The notes beneath the pieces are model-generated. The model was not told where the DNA came from and ran no database searches. It worked only from the letters and a program-made list of their open reading frames with translations. From the NCBI RefSeq assembly GCF_028201475.1, contig NZ_CP116383.1, positions 930,001 through 994,000 of the forward strand: a DNA stretch of 64,000 bases. The letters run 5' to 3'. Positions 8,861-18,785 of this stretch are shown here, piece by piece (position 1 is the first letter of the stretch; each line of letters begins with the position of its first letter). Made by a program: the position numbers and the translations under genes. This DNA comes from Vibrio sp. SCSIO 43137 (lineage in GTDB: Bacteria > Pseudomonadota > Gammaproteobacteria > Enterobacterales > Vibrionaceae).

Positions 8861-9697
8861 CTACAGAATAACGGTTTTATTGCCGTAAACAAACACGTGG
8901 TCATTAACCACCTTATTAATTGCCCGGCTAAGAATGTTTTTCTCTACATCGCGCCCGGCCTGTGCCATATCTTTGGCACTAAAGTTATGGTCTACCGGAA
9001 TAACGTCCTGCTTGATGATCGGGCCTTCATCCAGATCATTGGTCACAAAGTGGGCGGTAGCACCAATGATTTTAACCCCTCTGTCATAAGCCTGCTGATA
9101 CGGTTTGGCACCAATAAAGGCTGGCAGGAAGCTGTGGTGAATATTGATGATTCTGTGGCTATATTTCTCAACAAAACCCGGTGTCAGCACACGCATATAT
9201 TTTGCCAATACCAGATAATCCGCCTGATAGCTGTCAATCACTTCGAGCATTTTCGCTTCATGTTCTTCACGGGACAGGCCTTCATGAGCAACATGGTGAT
9301 AAGGGATATCGAACTTTTCGGTCAGGCTCTGTAAAACGTCGTAGTTACCGACCACGGCTGCAATATCGATATTAAGGGAGCCATCGTAGCTCTTCATCAG
9401 GATATCGCCCAGACAGTGTGCTTCCTTGGTCACCAGAATAACAATTTTCTTTCTCGATTCTGCACTGACAAGGGAGCGTTTAGCGCCTTGCGGAAGCGCC
9501 TGATCAAGATCAAGCAGAAAGGTCTCATCGTTGAAAATGCCTTCCAGTTCAGTACGCATAAAGAAGTGGCCGCTGGTGTTATCAACGAACTCATTATTAT
9601 GAATAATATTAAGCTGATGCTTGTAACAGATGTTGGTGATTTTGGCGATCAGGCCGGGTGCATCACTACAGTGAGTGAGCAGAATTTTTCTTTCCAT
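8861..9697 (-). CDS. purU: Formyltetrahydrofolate deformylase PurU
   Basis: This 278-residue enzyme hydrolyses 10-formyl-tetrahydrofolate to tetrahydrofolate and formate, balancing the one-carbon pool. An N-terminal ACT domain (residues 1 to about 80, LLTHCSDAPGLIAKI) senses small ligands. The C-terminal formyltransferase-like domain carries Asn185 and His187 in IINIHHSFLPAFIGAKPYQQA and Asp223 in DLDEGPII. Length matches the family. It is a single-gene unit with its own terminator, divergent from yoaA. FolD, another one-carbon enzyme, is encoded 9 kb away in the same window. Confidence 0.96.
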   Translation of the reverse strand: MERKILLTHCSDAPGLIAKITNICYKHQLNIIHNNEFVDNTSGHFFMRTELEGIFNDETFLLDLDQALPQGAKRSLVSAESRKKIVILVTKEAHCLGDILMKSYDGSLNIDIAAVVGNYDVLQSLTEKFDIPYHHVAHEGLSREEHEAKMLEVIDSYQADYLVLAKYMRVLTPGFVEKYSHRIINIHHSFLPAFIGAKPYQQAYDRGVKIIGATAHFVTNDLDEGPIIKQDVIPVDHNFSAKDMAQAGRDVEKNILSRAINKVVNDHVFVYGNKTVIL

Positions 9698-9896
9698 TTA
9701 AATTTATGTCCGTAACTGTCTTGGGTGTAAGCTATAAGCTATCTGTTTTATAAACGGGTACTTGAGCCCGCTTTTATTCCTCTATGTTTAATTCATTCTG
9801 GATATGGTTGCAATAAATTAATTTATTCGCGTCGCACCTGCTTTGGAAACCTGACATAATCAGCGGCATATTTGAATCTGATATGATGTGCTTTTA

Positions 9897-11825
9897 ATGA
9901 TTGATAAAACCTTCTCTGCAGACGGTGCACTGGGTAAGGCCATTCCCGGATTTCAGCCACGGCAGGCTCAGCTTGATATGGCGGAAGCCGTTGAAAAAGC
10001 AATAAAAGCACAGTCTCAACTGGTGGTAGAGGCAGGAACCGGAACCGGCAAGACGTTCGCTTATCTGGTGCCGGCATTGTTGAGCGGTAAGAAAGCGATA
10101 ATCAGTACCGGGTCAAAAAACCTGCAGGAACAACTGTTCCACCGCGATCTTCCCCTGATGGTGGATGCACTGGGTTATTACGGCCAGATTGCCCTACTTA
10201 AAGGGCGTTCTAACTATCTTTGTCTGGACCGACTTAGCCGCCAGCTTGTTGAGAGCCACACCAATGAAGCGGATCCCACCCTTCTTACCCAACTGGTTAA
10301 AGTGCGTAGCTGGTCATCGGAAACCAAAACCGGAGATCTGGGCGATTGTGATGACCTGGCGGAAGATAGCCCGGTCATCTCATCCATTACTTCAACCAAT
10401 GACAACTGTCTGGGAAAAGATTGCCCCAGCTATCAGGACTGTTTTGTTCTTAAAGCGAGAAAAAGGGCGCTCGACTCCGATATTGTGGTGGTGAATCATC
10501 ATCTGTTTATGGCCGACCTCGCTATTAAAGAGACCGGTTTCGGTGAGCTGATACCGGAAGCGGATGTGTTTATTTTTGATGAAGCCCATCAGATCCCGGA
10601 TATCGCCAGCCAGTACTTTGGCCAGTCGATGTCCAGCCGGCAGATTCAGGATCTGGCCAAGGATATTGAAATTGGTTACCGCACCGAAGCCAGAGATATG
10701 CGCCAGCTGGAGAAAGTAGCCAATCGCCTTAGCCAGACCGCCATGGATATGAGAATTGTGCTGGGAGATACCGGTTTTCGAGGTAACTGGCGCGACGCCG
10801 TGAGATCAGAACCAGTACAGCGGGAGATAAGCCGCCTGAAGGATGTACTGGATCTGGCATTAGAAGTATTAAAGCTGCTGCTGGGAAGAAGCCAGTTACT
10901 GGATACTGCATTTGAAAGGGCGACCTTAATTAAATCCAGACTGGAGAGAGTATGCGATGTTTCTATTACCGGTTACTCCTACTGGTATGAAACCACACCG
11001 CGCCACTTTAGTCTGCATATCACACCGCTGACAGTGGCGGATAAATTTAAAGAGCAGCTCGAGATTAAACAGGGGGCATGGATATTTACCTCGGCGACCC
11101 TTTCTGTTTCCGGCGATTTTGCCCATTTTACCCGCCGTCTAGGCTTAGAGCCTTCGCAGCAGTTTTCACTGCCCAGCCCGTTTGATTACCAGTCTCAGGC
11201 CCGTTTGTGTGTGCCAAGATATCTGCCGGAGCCAAACAGTGCAGGATTAGCAAAAAAATTAGTCAGAATGTTGGCGCCGGTGATAGAGAAGAACAACGGC
11301 CGCTGCTTTTTTCTTTGTACCTCTCACAACATGATGAAAGAGCTGACTGAAGGATTCAGAGAGGCACTGACTGTACCTGTGCTGATGCAGGGAGAGACCA
11401 GTAAACAGAAACTACTGAATGAGTTTATGGAGCTGGGAAATGCCTTGTTAGTGGCAACCGGTGCGTTCTGGGAAGGGATCGACGTTAGAGGAGACACCTT
11501 AAGCTGTGTTATTATCGACAAATTGCCCTTTACCAGCCCTGACGATCCGCTGTTAAAAGCCAGAATTGAAGATTGCAGGTTAAGTGGCGGAGAGCCTTTT
11601 TCTCAGGTTCAGCTTCCGGATGCGGTTATTACCCTTAAACAGGGGGTAGGGCGCTTAATCCGTGATAAGAGGGATAAAGGTGCTCTGATAATCTGTGATA
11701 ACAGGCTGGTGACACGGGATTATGGCGCTACATTTGTTCAGAGTTTGCCAGCTATACCAAGAACCCGGAATTTAACGCAGATATCTGACTTTTTACATCA
11801 GATATCCGATAAACCAAACAATTGA
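9897..11825 (+). CDS. yoaA: ATP-dependent DNA helicase YoaA (DinG/XPD family)
   Basis: The 642-residue superfamily-2 5'-3' helicase has Walker A AGTGTGKT at 46-53 and a DEAH box at 228-231. The four cysteines expected to hold a [4Fe-4S] cluster are Cys109, Cys171, Cys176 and Cys182. The C-terminal helicase motifs include [13 protein letters not shown] and QGVGRLIR. YoaA acts in replication-damage tolerance in E. coli. The ATG at 9897 is preferred over an in-frame GTG nine bases earlier. The gene heads a same-strand cluster with tsaB, an slp homologue, fadD and rnd, the same grouping as in E. coli. A 16-bp perfect A/T palindrome (9812-9827) lies in the upstream region. Confidence 0.95.
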   Translation: MIDKTFSADGALGKAIPGFQPRQAQLDMAEAVEKAIKAQSQLVVEAGTGTGKTFAYLVPALLSGKKAIISTGSKNLQEQLFHRDLPLMVDALGYYGQIALLKGRSNYLCLDRLSRQLVESHTNEADPTLLTQLVKVRSWSSETKTGDLGDCDDLAEDSPVISSITSTNDNCLGKDCPSYQDCFVLKARKRALDSDIVVVNHHLFMADLAIKETGFGELIPEADVFIFDEAHQIPDIASQYFGQSMSSRQIQDLAKDIEIGYRTEARDMRQLEKVANRLSQTAMDMRIVLGDTGFRGNWRDAVRSEPVQREISRLKDVLDLALEVLKLLLGRSQLLDTAFERATLIKSRLERVCDVSITGYSYWYETTPRHFSLHITPLTVADKFKEQLEIKQGAWIFTSATLSVSGDFAHFTRRLGLEPSQQFSLPSPFDYQSQARLCVPRYLPEPNSAGLAKKLVRMLAPVIEKNNGRCFFLCTSHNMMKELTEGFREALTVPVLMQGETSKQKLLNEFMELGNALLVATGAFWEGIDVRGDTLSCVIIDKLPFTSPDDPLLKARIEDCRLSGGEPFSQVQLPDAVITLKQGVGRLIRDKRDKGALIICDNRLVTRDYGATFVQSLPAIPRTRNLTQISDFLHQISDKPNN

Positions 11826-11838
11826 TTTAGAGACATTA

Positions 11839-12540
11839 ATGAGTACTAAAATTCTTGCCCTTGATACGTCGACTGAGAACTGTTCCGTTGCACTGCTGGT
11901 GGGAGATAAAACCTTCTCCCGCAGCGAAGTGTCACCAAGAGGGCACACCACTAAAGTTCTGCCGATGGTTGATGAAGTGCTGAAAGAGGCCGGAGTATCC
12001 CTGAACGAGCTTGATGCACTGGCTTTTGGCAGAGGGCCGGGCAGCTTTACCGGAGTACGGATTGGCATCGGAATTGCACAAGGTTTAGCATTTGGTGCTG
12101 ATCTGCCAATGATTGGTGTATCGACGCTGAAAGCGATGGCGCAGGCGGTTTACCGCAGCCAAGGTCAGAAGTACGTTGCATCTGCTATTGATGCAAGAAT
12201 GAGCGAAGTTTACTGGGGGCGTTATCAGCGTCAGGATTCCGGCGACTGGCTTGCAACAGATGAAGAGTGCGTGATTCCGCCGGCAGAGCTGAAGTCTGTT
12301 GTAGGCGAAGATAGTGAAAGTTGGTATCAGGCAGGAACCGGATGGGCTGCGTACAGTGATGAACTGAGCTCTCTTGATATTGAGACAGAAGAGACGCAGG
12401 TACTTTATCCGGAAGCAGAGGACATTGCTTTTCTGGCACAGTTTGAGCTGGCAAAAGGCAATACAGTGGCGGCGGAAGAGTCGAGCCCTGTCTATCTGCG
12501 CGATAAGGTGGCGTGGAAAAAACTGCCCGGCAGAGAGTAA
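11839..12540 (+). CDS. tsaB: tRNA threonylcarbamoyladenosine protein TsaB
   Basis: TsaB (YeaZ) is an inactive paralogue of TsaD that scaffolds the TsaB-TsaD-TsaE complex, which makes t6A37 in tRNAs reading ANN codons. The 233-residue protein begins with the ASKHA-fold start [16 protein letters not shown] and has [22 protein letters not shown] as the dimer and nucleotide-site region. It lies 13 bases after yoaA, so the two are very likely co-transcribed. Length fits the family. It is essential in E. coli. Confidence 0.96.
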   Translation: MSTKILALDTSTENCSVALLVGDKTFSRSEVSPRGHTTKVLPMVDEVLKEAGVSLNELDALAFGRGPGSFTGVRIGIGIAQGLAFGADLPMIGVSTLKAMAQAVYRSQGQKYVASAIDARMSEVYWGRYQRQDSGDWLATDEECVIPPAELKSVVGEDSESWYQAGTGWAAYSDELSSLDIETEETQVLYPEAEDIAFLAQFELAKGNTVAAEESSPVYLRDKVAWKKLPGRE

Positions 12541-12560
12541 TTGAGGTATTTGAGATTTAG

Positions 12561-12857
12561 ATGGTAACGGTAAACGGTCTTTCCCCTAGTGTTATCCCTT
12601 CTGCTAATAAGGCGAAACAGAAACGCCTTAACAAAAAGCAGCAGGACAATAGCCAGGTTGCTCAGACAACCAAGGTGGCAGAGGCTGTTGCACACTCTAT
12701 CCGTCAGGTAAACGAGTCAGACATCGAAAAAGCTCAGCTTCAGTACGACCTTCCTCAGGGGCAATCCCGCAAAGCGATGGAAGAGTATATGGATGTGCTT
12801 AATCAATCGCGCAAAGAGGAACTTGCACAACTTATCGGGGTAGATATTTACATCTGA
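12561..12857 (+). CDS. 98-residue protein, unknown function
   Basis: I do not recognise this protein. It is soluble, without a signal peptide, and has a Lys/Gln-rich low-complexity N-terminal half (KAKQKRLNKKQQDNSQVAQ). A predicted helical C-terminal half ends EEYMDVLNQSRKEELAQLIGVDIYI; that tail looks conserved in style and may be the functional part. It sits 20 bases after tsaB and 19 bases before the lipoprotein gene, in an otherwise conserved cluster, so it is a real gene in the operon. E. coli has no matching gene at this place that I recall. Confidence 0.7.
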   Translation: MVTVNGLSPSVIPSANKAKQKRLNKKQQDNSQVAQTTKVAEAVAHSIRQVNESDIEKAQLQYDLPQGQSRKAMEEYMDVLNQSRKEELAQLIGVDIYI

Positions 12858-12876
12858 CTTCACAGGCGATGCCTTA

Positions 12877-13419
12877 ATGTATAGAACGATATTTTTTATG
12901 CTGATTGCGGTAGGGCTTTCAGCATGTTCCACCCTTCCGGAAAACCTCCATTCCGAAAATACTAATCTGATAACCAGTTACCAAGAGTGGCAGCAATCCG
13001 GTTTCGACTCTGAAGAAGTACGTATTGGTGGCGTGATTGCCAGTGTGACCAATCTGTCTGACCGTACCCGCATAGAGATAGTTAATTTGCCCGTAGACTC
13101 TAATGGAAAGCCAAACTTGTCGGTCACACCGGAAAAGCGATTTTCAGCATACGTTGAGGGCTATCTGGAGCCTGTTGCTTTAGCTAAGGGGCGGCTGATT
13201 ACCGTTCTGGGAACGTCTCACGGGCAGGAGCAGACCAAGGTGGGCGACTACTCTATGACTATTCCTATCATTCAGGCTTTGGCATTCCACCTATGGCGAA
13301 TAGAAGAGAGAGTGATTTTCGATCAAGATAGTCCGTTCATGTTCCCCTGTTGGGGGATTAACTGCCGGAGCATCAGACAGTCCCCTTCTTCAGGAAAGGT
13401 TATACAGGAAGTGAAATAG
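12877..13419 (+). CDS. Slp/YeaY-family outer membrane lipoprotein
   Basis: The 180-residue product has a lipoprotein signal peptide with the lipobox LSAC and lipidated Cys17, followed by Ser, which favours outer-membrane sorting. The body (VRIGGVIASVTNLSDRTRIEIVNLPVD and LITVLGTSHGQEQTKVGDYSMTIP) matches the Slp family of starvation-induced lipoproteins. Its place between tsaB and fadD equals that of yeaY in E. coli. The stop codon overlaps the GTG start of the next gene by one base. Function is not established for the family. Confidence 0.9.
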   Translation: MYRTIFFMLIAVGLSACSTLPENLHSENTNLITSYQEWQQSGFDSEEVRIGGVIASVTNLSDRTRIEIVNLPVDSNGKPNLSVTPEKRFSAYVEGYLEPVALAKGRLITVLGTSHGQEQTKVGDYSMTIPIIQALAFHLWRIEERVIFDQDSPFMFPCWGINCRSIRQSPSSGKVIQEVK

Positions 13420-14324
13420 TGCTTAGAGAAAAAACAGTCACACTGGATTGTGGCGAGCTTGCTTACCTTGAAGCGGGTCTTGAGACGTCTGGCGGGGAAT
13501 CAGCTGAAGTAACAGTGCTGTTTCTTCACGGCTGGCTGGACAACGCTGCCAGCTTCAACACCTTGATTGAACAGTGTCAAAAGCGGATTCCGGATGCTAA
13601 TTTTATTGCGCTGGACTTTCCCGGCCATGGCAATTCTCAGCATAGGAAGCAGGGCAATTTTTATCCTTTTCATGACTATATTGACGATGTTTATCAATTT
13701 TTGCCGACTTTGTCTGCAAATAAGCTGATTATTGTCGGCCATTCCCTTGGTGCATTAGTTGGCTGCTGTTATAGTGCTGCGTTTCCTGAACAAGTGGCCG
13801 GACTTGTTCAGATAGAAGGGTTCGGACCGTTGGCAGAAGCAGAAGAAAATGCCGTCGACAGGCTTAGAAAAGGGGTTCTCAGCCGGAATAAATTACGCAG
13901 AAAACCTAAGCGTCGCTTCAATAGCCTGCAGGATATGGTGAGGGTGAGAGCCAGCGTCAATAGTCTGGCAGAACAAGAGATATTTCCGGTGGTTGAGAGG
14001 GCGAGTGAGTTTGACGGAGAAAACTGGAGCTGGAAGCACGATAACCGGTTGCAGTCAGACTCCCTGTACAGAATGTCCGAGAAGCATGCTCAGCTAATGA
14101 GTAGTTCTATCCGCTGTCCCCAGACGATAATTCTAGGAGAGCAGGGTTTTGATTATCTTCGCAGGCAAACAGACTCAGCGCTGAACACCGGGCAGGATGC
14201 GGTAACTAACGATGCTATAGCTAATAGAGCTGAAGTGCATATTATCGCCGGCGGACATCACTGCCATCTTCAACAACCTGAGTTAACATCTGAAATCATA
14301 ACTGATTTAGTTAACAAAATTTAA
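13419..14324 (+). CDS. Alpha/beta hydrolase
   Basis: This 301-residue serine hydrolase has an oxyanion motif HGWLD at 37-41, the block ALDFPGHGNS, and the nucleophile elbow GHSLG with Ser109. A late His (GGHHCHLQQPE) completes the triad. The start GTG at 13419 overlaps the preceding TAG by one base and has AGGAAG at good distance, which suggests translational coupling. The substrate is unknown; the neighbour fadD hints at lipid metabolism, but that is only context. A 49-bp palindromic repeat follows the gene. Confidence 0.88.
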   Translation: MLREKTVTLDCGELAYLEAGLETSGGESAEVTVLFLHGWLDNAASFNTLIEQCQKRIPDANFIALDFPGHGNSQHRKQGNFYPFHDYIDDVYQFLPTLSANKLIIVGHSLGALVGCCYSAAFPEQVAGLVQIEGFGPLAEAEENAVDRLRKGVLSRNKLRRKPKRRFNSLQDMVRVRASVNSLAEQEIFPVVERASEFDGENWSWKHDNRLQSDSLYRMSEKHAQLMSSSIRCPQTIILGEQGFDYLRRQTDSALNTGQDAVTNDAIANRAEVHIIAGGHHCHLQQPELTSEIITDLVNKI

Positions 14325-14373
14325 ACAACTGTTTGAGAGATTAGTGTTACTGCACTAAAGCTGTGCTGTAATG

Positions 14374-14422
14374 TATACCCAAGTGACCTAAAGGTGCAGT
14401 ATTCAGAGGTCACTTGGGTATA
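14374..14422. repeat. Palindromic intergenic repeat, copy 1
   Basis: TATACCCAAGTGACCT (14374-14389) and its exact reverse complement (14407-14422) flank a 17-base loop. A second, partly decayed copy is found at 57511-57559. It may also act as a transcription-end or mRNA-stability hairpin between the hydrolase and fadD. Confidence 0.9.
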
Positions 14423-14475
14423 ACAACACTTGTGAACAAACAAAAAAAGCATATAGCCAAACGAGGAGAGTAATC

Positions 14476-16173
14476 GTGGAAAAACCATGGCTTTCACGCT
14501 ATCCAGACGATGTACCTGAGACGATTAACCCGGATGAATACACCTCTCTAGTAGAGATGTTTGAAAACGCCGTCAGAAACTTTGCTGATCAGCCTGCCTT
14601 TGTCAATATGGGCTCAGTGATGACCTTTCGTAAACTGGAAGAGCGTAGCCGGGCATTTGCTGCGTACTTACAAAATGATCTGAAGCTACAAAAAGGTGAC
14701 CGTGTCGCACTGATGATGCCCAACCTGCTTCAGTATCCTGTCGCTCTGTTTGGTGTGCTGCGTGCCGGTATGATTGCGGTTAATGTTAACCCGCTCTATA
14801 CCCCCCGTGAACTTGAGCACCAGCTTGTTGATGCTGACGTTTCTACTATTGTAATCGTGTCTAACTTTGCCAATACCCTTGAGCAGATTGTTGATAACAC
14901 ACCAGTGCGTAACGTAGTACTGACCAGCCTTGGCCAGATGCTGCCGCGTGCCAAAGGCACCATTGTTGATTTTGTGGTGAAGTATGTAAAAGGCATGGTG
15001 CCTAAATACAACCTGCCGGGCGCGATTTCGTTTCGCAAAGCGCTGCAGAAAGGGCGCAGACTACAGTATGTGAAGCCGTTTATGTCCGGAGAGGACATTG
15101 CTTTCCTTCAGTACACAGGTGGAACAACGGGTGTTGCCAAAGGCGCAATCCTGACCCACAGAAATATGGTTGCCAATGTGATGCAGGCCAAGGCGGTGTA
15201 TCGTCCGGTACTGACAGACGGAAGAGAAACCGTAGTCACTGCACTGCCTCTTTATCATATCTTTGCACTGACCGTGAACTGTATGTTGTTCCTTGAGGTT
15301 GGTGGCCGCAACCTGCTGATCACTAACCCGAGGGATATCCCGGGCTTTATTAAAGAGCTGCAAAAATATAAGTTTACTGCCCTGACAGGGGTAAACACCC
15401 TGTTTAATGCGTTGGTAAATAATGAAGATTTTCAGGAGCTTAACTTTAGTGACCTGAAACTGACTATCGGTGGTGGTATGGCGGTACAGAAAGCCGTTGC
15501 GGATAAGTGGAAGAAGGTTACCCGTATTCCTCTGGCCGAAGGTTACGGACTGACCGAATGTGCCCCTCTTGTGTCGGTTAACCCGTATAACCTTGAAGAC
15601 TATAACGGTTCCATCGGTCTGCCTGTCTCCTCTACAGAAGTGAGAATCGTGGATGATGAAGGTCAGCCGCTGGCAAATGATCAGGTTGGTGAGCTACAGG
15701 TTCGTGGTCCTCAGGTTATGCAGGGCTACTGGCAGAGAGCAGAAGCAACCCGCAATACCATTAATGAAGAAGGCTGGTTATCTACCGGTGATATCGTGAA
15801 GTTTGATGATCAGGGCTTCTTGCATATCGTTGACCGTAAGAAAGATATGATTCTGGTTTCCGGCTTTAACGTCTACCCGAATGAGATCGAAGATGTGGTG
15901 GCACTGCACGGAAAAGTGCTGGAAGTTGCCGCTATCGGTGAACCTCATGAAGTCTCTGGCGAGATTGTTAAGGTGTGCGTGGTTAAGCGTGATCCTAGCC
16001 TGACAGCACAAGAAGTTATCGACCATTGCCGCCAGTATCTGACGGGCTATAAAGTACCTAAACTGGTTGAATTTAAAGATGATCTTCCGAAAACTAATGT
16101 GGGTAAGATCCTGCGCCGAGAACTAAGGGAAGAAGCTGACGCGAAAAGGGCGGCAGTGGAAGCATCTGCATAA
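14476..16173 (+). CDS. fadD: Long-chain fatty acid-CoA ligase FadD
   Basis: The 565-residue enzyme activates imported long-chain fatty acids to acyl-CoA through an acyl-AMP step at the inner membrane. Visible motifs are the P-loop-like [12 protein letters not shown] near residue 215, [16 protein letters not shown], the [37 protein letters not shown] block, and the C-terminal lysine motif [15 protein letters not shown]. The start is GTG at 14476 with a GAGGAG ribosome site. The order fadD-rnd matches E. coli. No FadR operator of the usual type was seen upstream. Confidence 0.97.
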   Translation: MEKPWLSRYPDDVPETINPDEYTSLVEMFENAVRNFADQPAFVNMGSVMTFRKLEERSRAFAAYLQNDLKLQKGDRVALMMPNLLQYPVALFGVLRAGMIAVNVNPLYTPRELEHQLVDADVSTIVIVSNFANTLEQIVDNTPVRNVVLTSLGQMLPRAKGTIVDFVVKYVKGMVPKYNLPGAISFRKALQKGRRLQYVKPFMSGEDIAFLQYTGGTTGVAKGAILTHRNMVANVMQAKAVYRPVLTDGRETVVTALPLYHIFALTVNCMLFLEVGGRNLLITNPRDIPGFIKELQKYKFTALTGVNTLFNALVNNEDFQELNFSDLKLTIGGGMAVQKAVADKWKKVTRIPLAEGYGLTECAPLVSVNPYNLEDYNGSIGLPVSSTEVRIVDDEGQPLANDQVGELQVRGPQVMQGYWQRAEATRNTINEEGWLSTGDIVKFDDQGFLHIVDRKKDMILVSGFNVYPNEIEDVVALHGKVLEVAAIGEPHEVSGEIVKVCVVKRDPSLTAQEVIDHCRQYLTGYKVPKLVEFKDDLPKTNVGKILRRELREEADAKRAAVEASA

Positions 16174-16218
16174 GATAAACAGGAATAGTTTTCTCAGCAA
16201 TGCTATTATGTCTCTATG

Positions 16219-16252
16219 ACTCAAACGGTGTCTGCCGTTTGAGTCCTTTTTT
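16219..16252 (+). terminator. Terminator between fadD and rnd
   Basis: A perfect 10-bp stem, ACTCAAACGG (16219-16228) with CCGTTTGAGT (16235-16244), is followed by CC and six T. Confidence 0.92.
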
Positions 16253-16273
16253 AGTCAGGATGAAGAGACATTT

Positions 16274-17395
16274 GTGAATTACAGAATTATTGATACCCAT
16301 GCTGAACTGGAGCAGGTATGCCTTAAAGCCAGTCAGTGTGATGCCGTCATGCTGGATACTGAGTTTGTCCGTACCCGCACCTACTACCCTCAACTCGGTC
16401 TGATTCAACTTTTCGACGGTGAAAATCTCTCCCTAATCGACCCGACACTCATTTCAGATATGACCCCTTTTGTACGCCTGTTGAAAGACGGAGCAGTACT
16501 GAAGGTGCTTCACGCCTGTGGTGAAGATCTGGAAGTGTTTAAGCATAGCTTTGGTTGCACACCTTTCCCTATGATAGATACTCAGATAATGGCGGCCTTT
16601 CTCGGCCATGGTCTGTCGACCGGGTTTGCCGCGCTGGTTAATGAGTACCTTGAGGTTGAACTGGATAAAAGTGAATCCAGAACCGACTGGCTGGCAAGAC
16701 CGCTAACGGTTAAGCAGCTCGAGTATGCTGCTGCGGACGTTTATTACCTTAAGCCGCTGTTTGATAAGCTGGAAGAGAAAATCTTAACGGCAGGATGGTG
16801 GGATGCTGCATTGCAGGAATCGGAACTACAGGTAGAAAAGCGCAGTGGTGAGATTGATGCTGACAATGCTTACCTCTCTATTAAAGGTGCATGGCAATTA
16901 ACGCCGGCTCAGTTAGCTGTGTTGAAACCTTTGGCAAAATGGCGGGTTAAAGAAGCGCTGAAAAGAGATTTAGCACTAAACTTTGTCTTTAAGGAACAAG
17001 ATCTTTGGGCAGTAGCCAGATATGGCATTACAAGTCTGAAGAAAATGGAACAGAATGAAATTGATCCCAGGGCGATACGCCGTCACGGTGAAAAAGTGAT
17101 CGCTATGGTGAAAAAGGCACAACAAATCTCTGAAGATGAATATCCGCAACCCATAGATCGCCTTATGGATTACCCCGGCTATAAGGGGAAATTCAAGCAA
17201 CTGAAAGACGAAGTAAAAGGCGTTTCTCAGCATAGTGGGCTGGCGACTGAATTTCTTGCCTCAAAGAAGCAACTGAATCAGTTGATCAGTTGGGCTTGGA
17301 AGAAGCAGCGGGATCCCGTCAAACTGCCGGATGTATTACAGGGCTGGCGACGTGAACTTATGGGTGACAAGCTGGATAACTTAATGAAGGGTTAA
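16274..17395 (+). CDS. rnd: Ribonuclease D
   Basis: This 373-residue DEDDy exoribonuclease acts in tRNA 3'-end maturation. The catalytic residues are Asp28 and Glu30 (MLDTEFVRTRTY), Asp84 (ACGEDLEVF), and Tyr150 with Asp154 (LEYAAADVYYL). HRDC domains follow in the C-terminal half (the first near LTPAQLAVLKPLAKWR). The start is GTG at 16274 with AAGAGA before it. The length is close to E. coli RNase D. The next gene begins seven bases after its stop. Confidence 0.96.
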   Translation: MNYRIIDTHAELEQVCLKASQCDAVMLDTEFVRTRTYYPQLGLIQLFDGENLSLIDPTLISDMTPFVRLLKDGAVLKVLHACGEDLEVFKHSFGCTPFPMIDTQIMAAFLGHGLSTGFAALVNEYLEVELDKSESRTDWLARPLTVKQLEYAAADVYYLKPLFDKLEEKILTAGWWDAALQESELQVEKRSGEIDADNAYLSIKGAWQLTPAQLAVLKPLAKWRVKEALKRDLALNFVFKEQDLWAVARYGITSLKKMEQNEIDPRAIRRHGEKVIAMVKKAQQISEDEYPQPIDRLMDYPGYKGKFKQLKDEVKGVSQHSGLATEFLASKKQLNQLISWAWKKQRDPVKLPDVLQGWRRELMGDKLDNLMKG

Positions 17396-17401
17396 TGAAC
17401 G

Positions 17402-17692
17402 ATGTTGTGTTCAGTATATAAAAGTAAAAAGAAAGAGGGTGCTTACCTCTACCTGCCTAAAAAAGATGATTTTTCTGACGTTCCTCAGGCTTTAATGGAT
17501 ATGTTCGGGAAACCTTTTTTTGTTATGGTGTTCAAACTGGATGGGCGCGAATTAGCGCAGGTGGATGCCGGTAAGGTGAGAGAGTCTCTCGATGAACAGG
17601 GCTTTTTCCTTCAGCTACCGCCGCCACCGGAAAACTTATTAGAAAAATATAAACAAGAAAAAGCCAGACAGAAAGGAACCCCTGAAATATAA
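17402..17692 (+). CDS. ycgL: YcgL family protein
   Basis: The 96-residue cytoplasmic protein starts [21 protein letters not shown] and contains [12 protein letters not shown] and [18 protein letters not shown], which are the hallmarks of the YcgL (UPF0745/DUF709) family. The molecular function is not established. It directly follows rnd with a six-base gap and is probably co-transcribed. A short acidic and lysine-rich tail ends the protein. Confidence 0.93.
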   Translation: MLCSVYKSKKKEGAYLYLPKKDDFSDVPQALMDMFGKPFFVMVFKLDGRELAQVDAGKVRESLDEQGFFLQLPPPPENLLEKYKQEKARQKGTPEI

Positions 17693-17733
17693 CAATAATA
17701 TCAGGGAAGGATTTGGCTCAGGGAGAAGAAACA

Positions 17734-18702
17734 TTGAAAAAAGTAGTCAGCCTAATTGCAGGAGTTGTGCTCAGCACTTCTGTTCTTGCTGCTAATACTG
17801 AGTTTGATCAGTATATAAATGGCTTAAAGCAGGAAGCGAGAGAGAAAGGCATCTCAGAACGCACTATCGAAGAGGCGTTTAAAAAAGTCAGTTACAAGAA
17901 AAAAGCCGTAAAGGCTGACCGCAACCAGCCGGAAAAAAAGCTGACTCTTGATGAATATATTCCAAGGGCCGTGCCGGACTGGAAGGTGAAGCAGGCCAAA
18001 TCCCTGTATCAAAAACACTATAGCGACTTAAAACGTATCGGTGAGCAATATGGTGTCCAGCCAAGGTTTATTGTTGCTTTATGGGGTGTAGAAAGTAATT
18101 TTGGCCGCCTGACCGGTGGATACAATGTTATTGATGCCCTTAGCACACTGGCCTTTGAAGGCCGCCGCGAAGCGTTCTTCCGTAAAGAGACCATGGCCGC
18201 CCTGACCATACTGGATGAAGGCCATATTACGGTTAATAACATGAAAGGATCATGGGCCGGAGCCATGGGGCAGTGCCAGTTTATGCCAAGCTCTTTTATC
18301 CATTTTGCACAAGATGGTAATGGTGACGGCGTTAAAGATATCTGGAAAAACACTCAGGACGTCTTTGCCTCAGCAGCAAATTACCTGAAAGAGTCTGGCT
18401 GGGATGACGATTACACCTGGGGCAGGCAGGTTACTGTGCCTAAGGGGATTTCACTCAGCCTGACCGGACGGGGTAAAGAGAAAGCAAAGACTTTGCAGCA
18501 ATGGAATGATCTGGGCATCAGAAGACTAAACGGAAACAAGCTTCCGGTACTGGATGAAGATATTAATGCATGGCTGATTATGCCTGACGATGAAAATGGC
18601 AGAGCTTACCTGATTTACAACAACTATCAGGTGCTGATGAAGTGGAACCGATCTTACTATTTCGGGCTGGCTGTTAGTCATCTTGCAGATAAGCTGAAGT
18701 AA
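17734..18702 (+). CDS. Lytic murein transglycosylase (MltB-like, SLT_2 family)
   Basis: The exported enzyme cleaves the glycan chain of peptidoglycan, forming 1,6-anhydro ends. The start is set at TTG 17734, because it follows GGGAGAAG at good spacing and gives a normal signal peptide (KKVVSLIAGVVLSTSVLA); an in-frame TTG 21 bases earlier would add charged residues. The catalytic glutamate is Glu120 in ALWGVESNFGRLTGGYNVIDAL. The GSWAGAMGQCQFMPSSF block is typical of this family. No lipobox is present, so the protein is predicted to be soluble in the periplasm. Length from this start is 322 residues. Confidence 0.92.
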   Translation: MKKVVSLIAGVVLSTSVLAANTEFDQYINGLKQEAREKGISERTIEEAFKKVSYKKKAVKADRNQPEKKLTLDEYIPRAVPDWKVKQAKSLYQKHYSDLKRIGEQYGVQPRFIVALWGVESNFGRLTGGYNVIDALSTLAFEGRREAFFRKETMAALTILDEGHITVNNMKGSWAGAMGQCQFMPSSFIHFAQDGNGDGVKDIWKNTQDVFASAANYLKESGWDDDYTWGRQVTVPKGISLSLTGRGKEKAKTLQQWNDLGIRRLNGNKLPVLDEDINAWLIMPDDENGRAYLIYNNYQVLMKWNRSYYFGLAVSHLADKLK

Positions 18703-18730
18703 CTAACCTGACCTCAGATTAGTTAGCAAT

Positions 18731-18762
18731 AAAAAACCTCGCTTTGCATAGCGAGGTTTTTT
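18731..18762. terminator. Bidirectional terminator between the transglycosylase gene and folD
   Basis: A perfect 13-bp stem, AAAAAACCTCGCT (18731-18743) with its complement (18750-18762), has a six-base loop and serves both convergent genes. Confidence 0.95.
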
Positions 18763-18785
18763 GTATTGATTAACCTAATGCTAGG

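Noticed and set aside
9812..9827. Perfect A/T palindrome AATAAATTAATTTATT before yoaA
   Set aside because: Pure A/T palindromes arise easily in A/T-rich promoter DNA; without conservation it cannot be called an operator.
14430..14475. FadR operator before fadD
   Set aside because: No TGGTNNGACCA-type sequence is present in the short upstream region.
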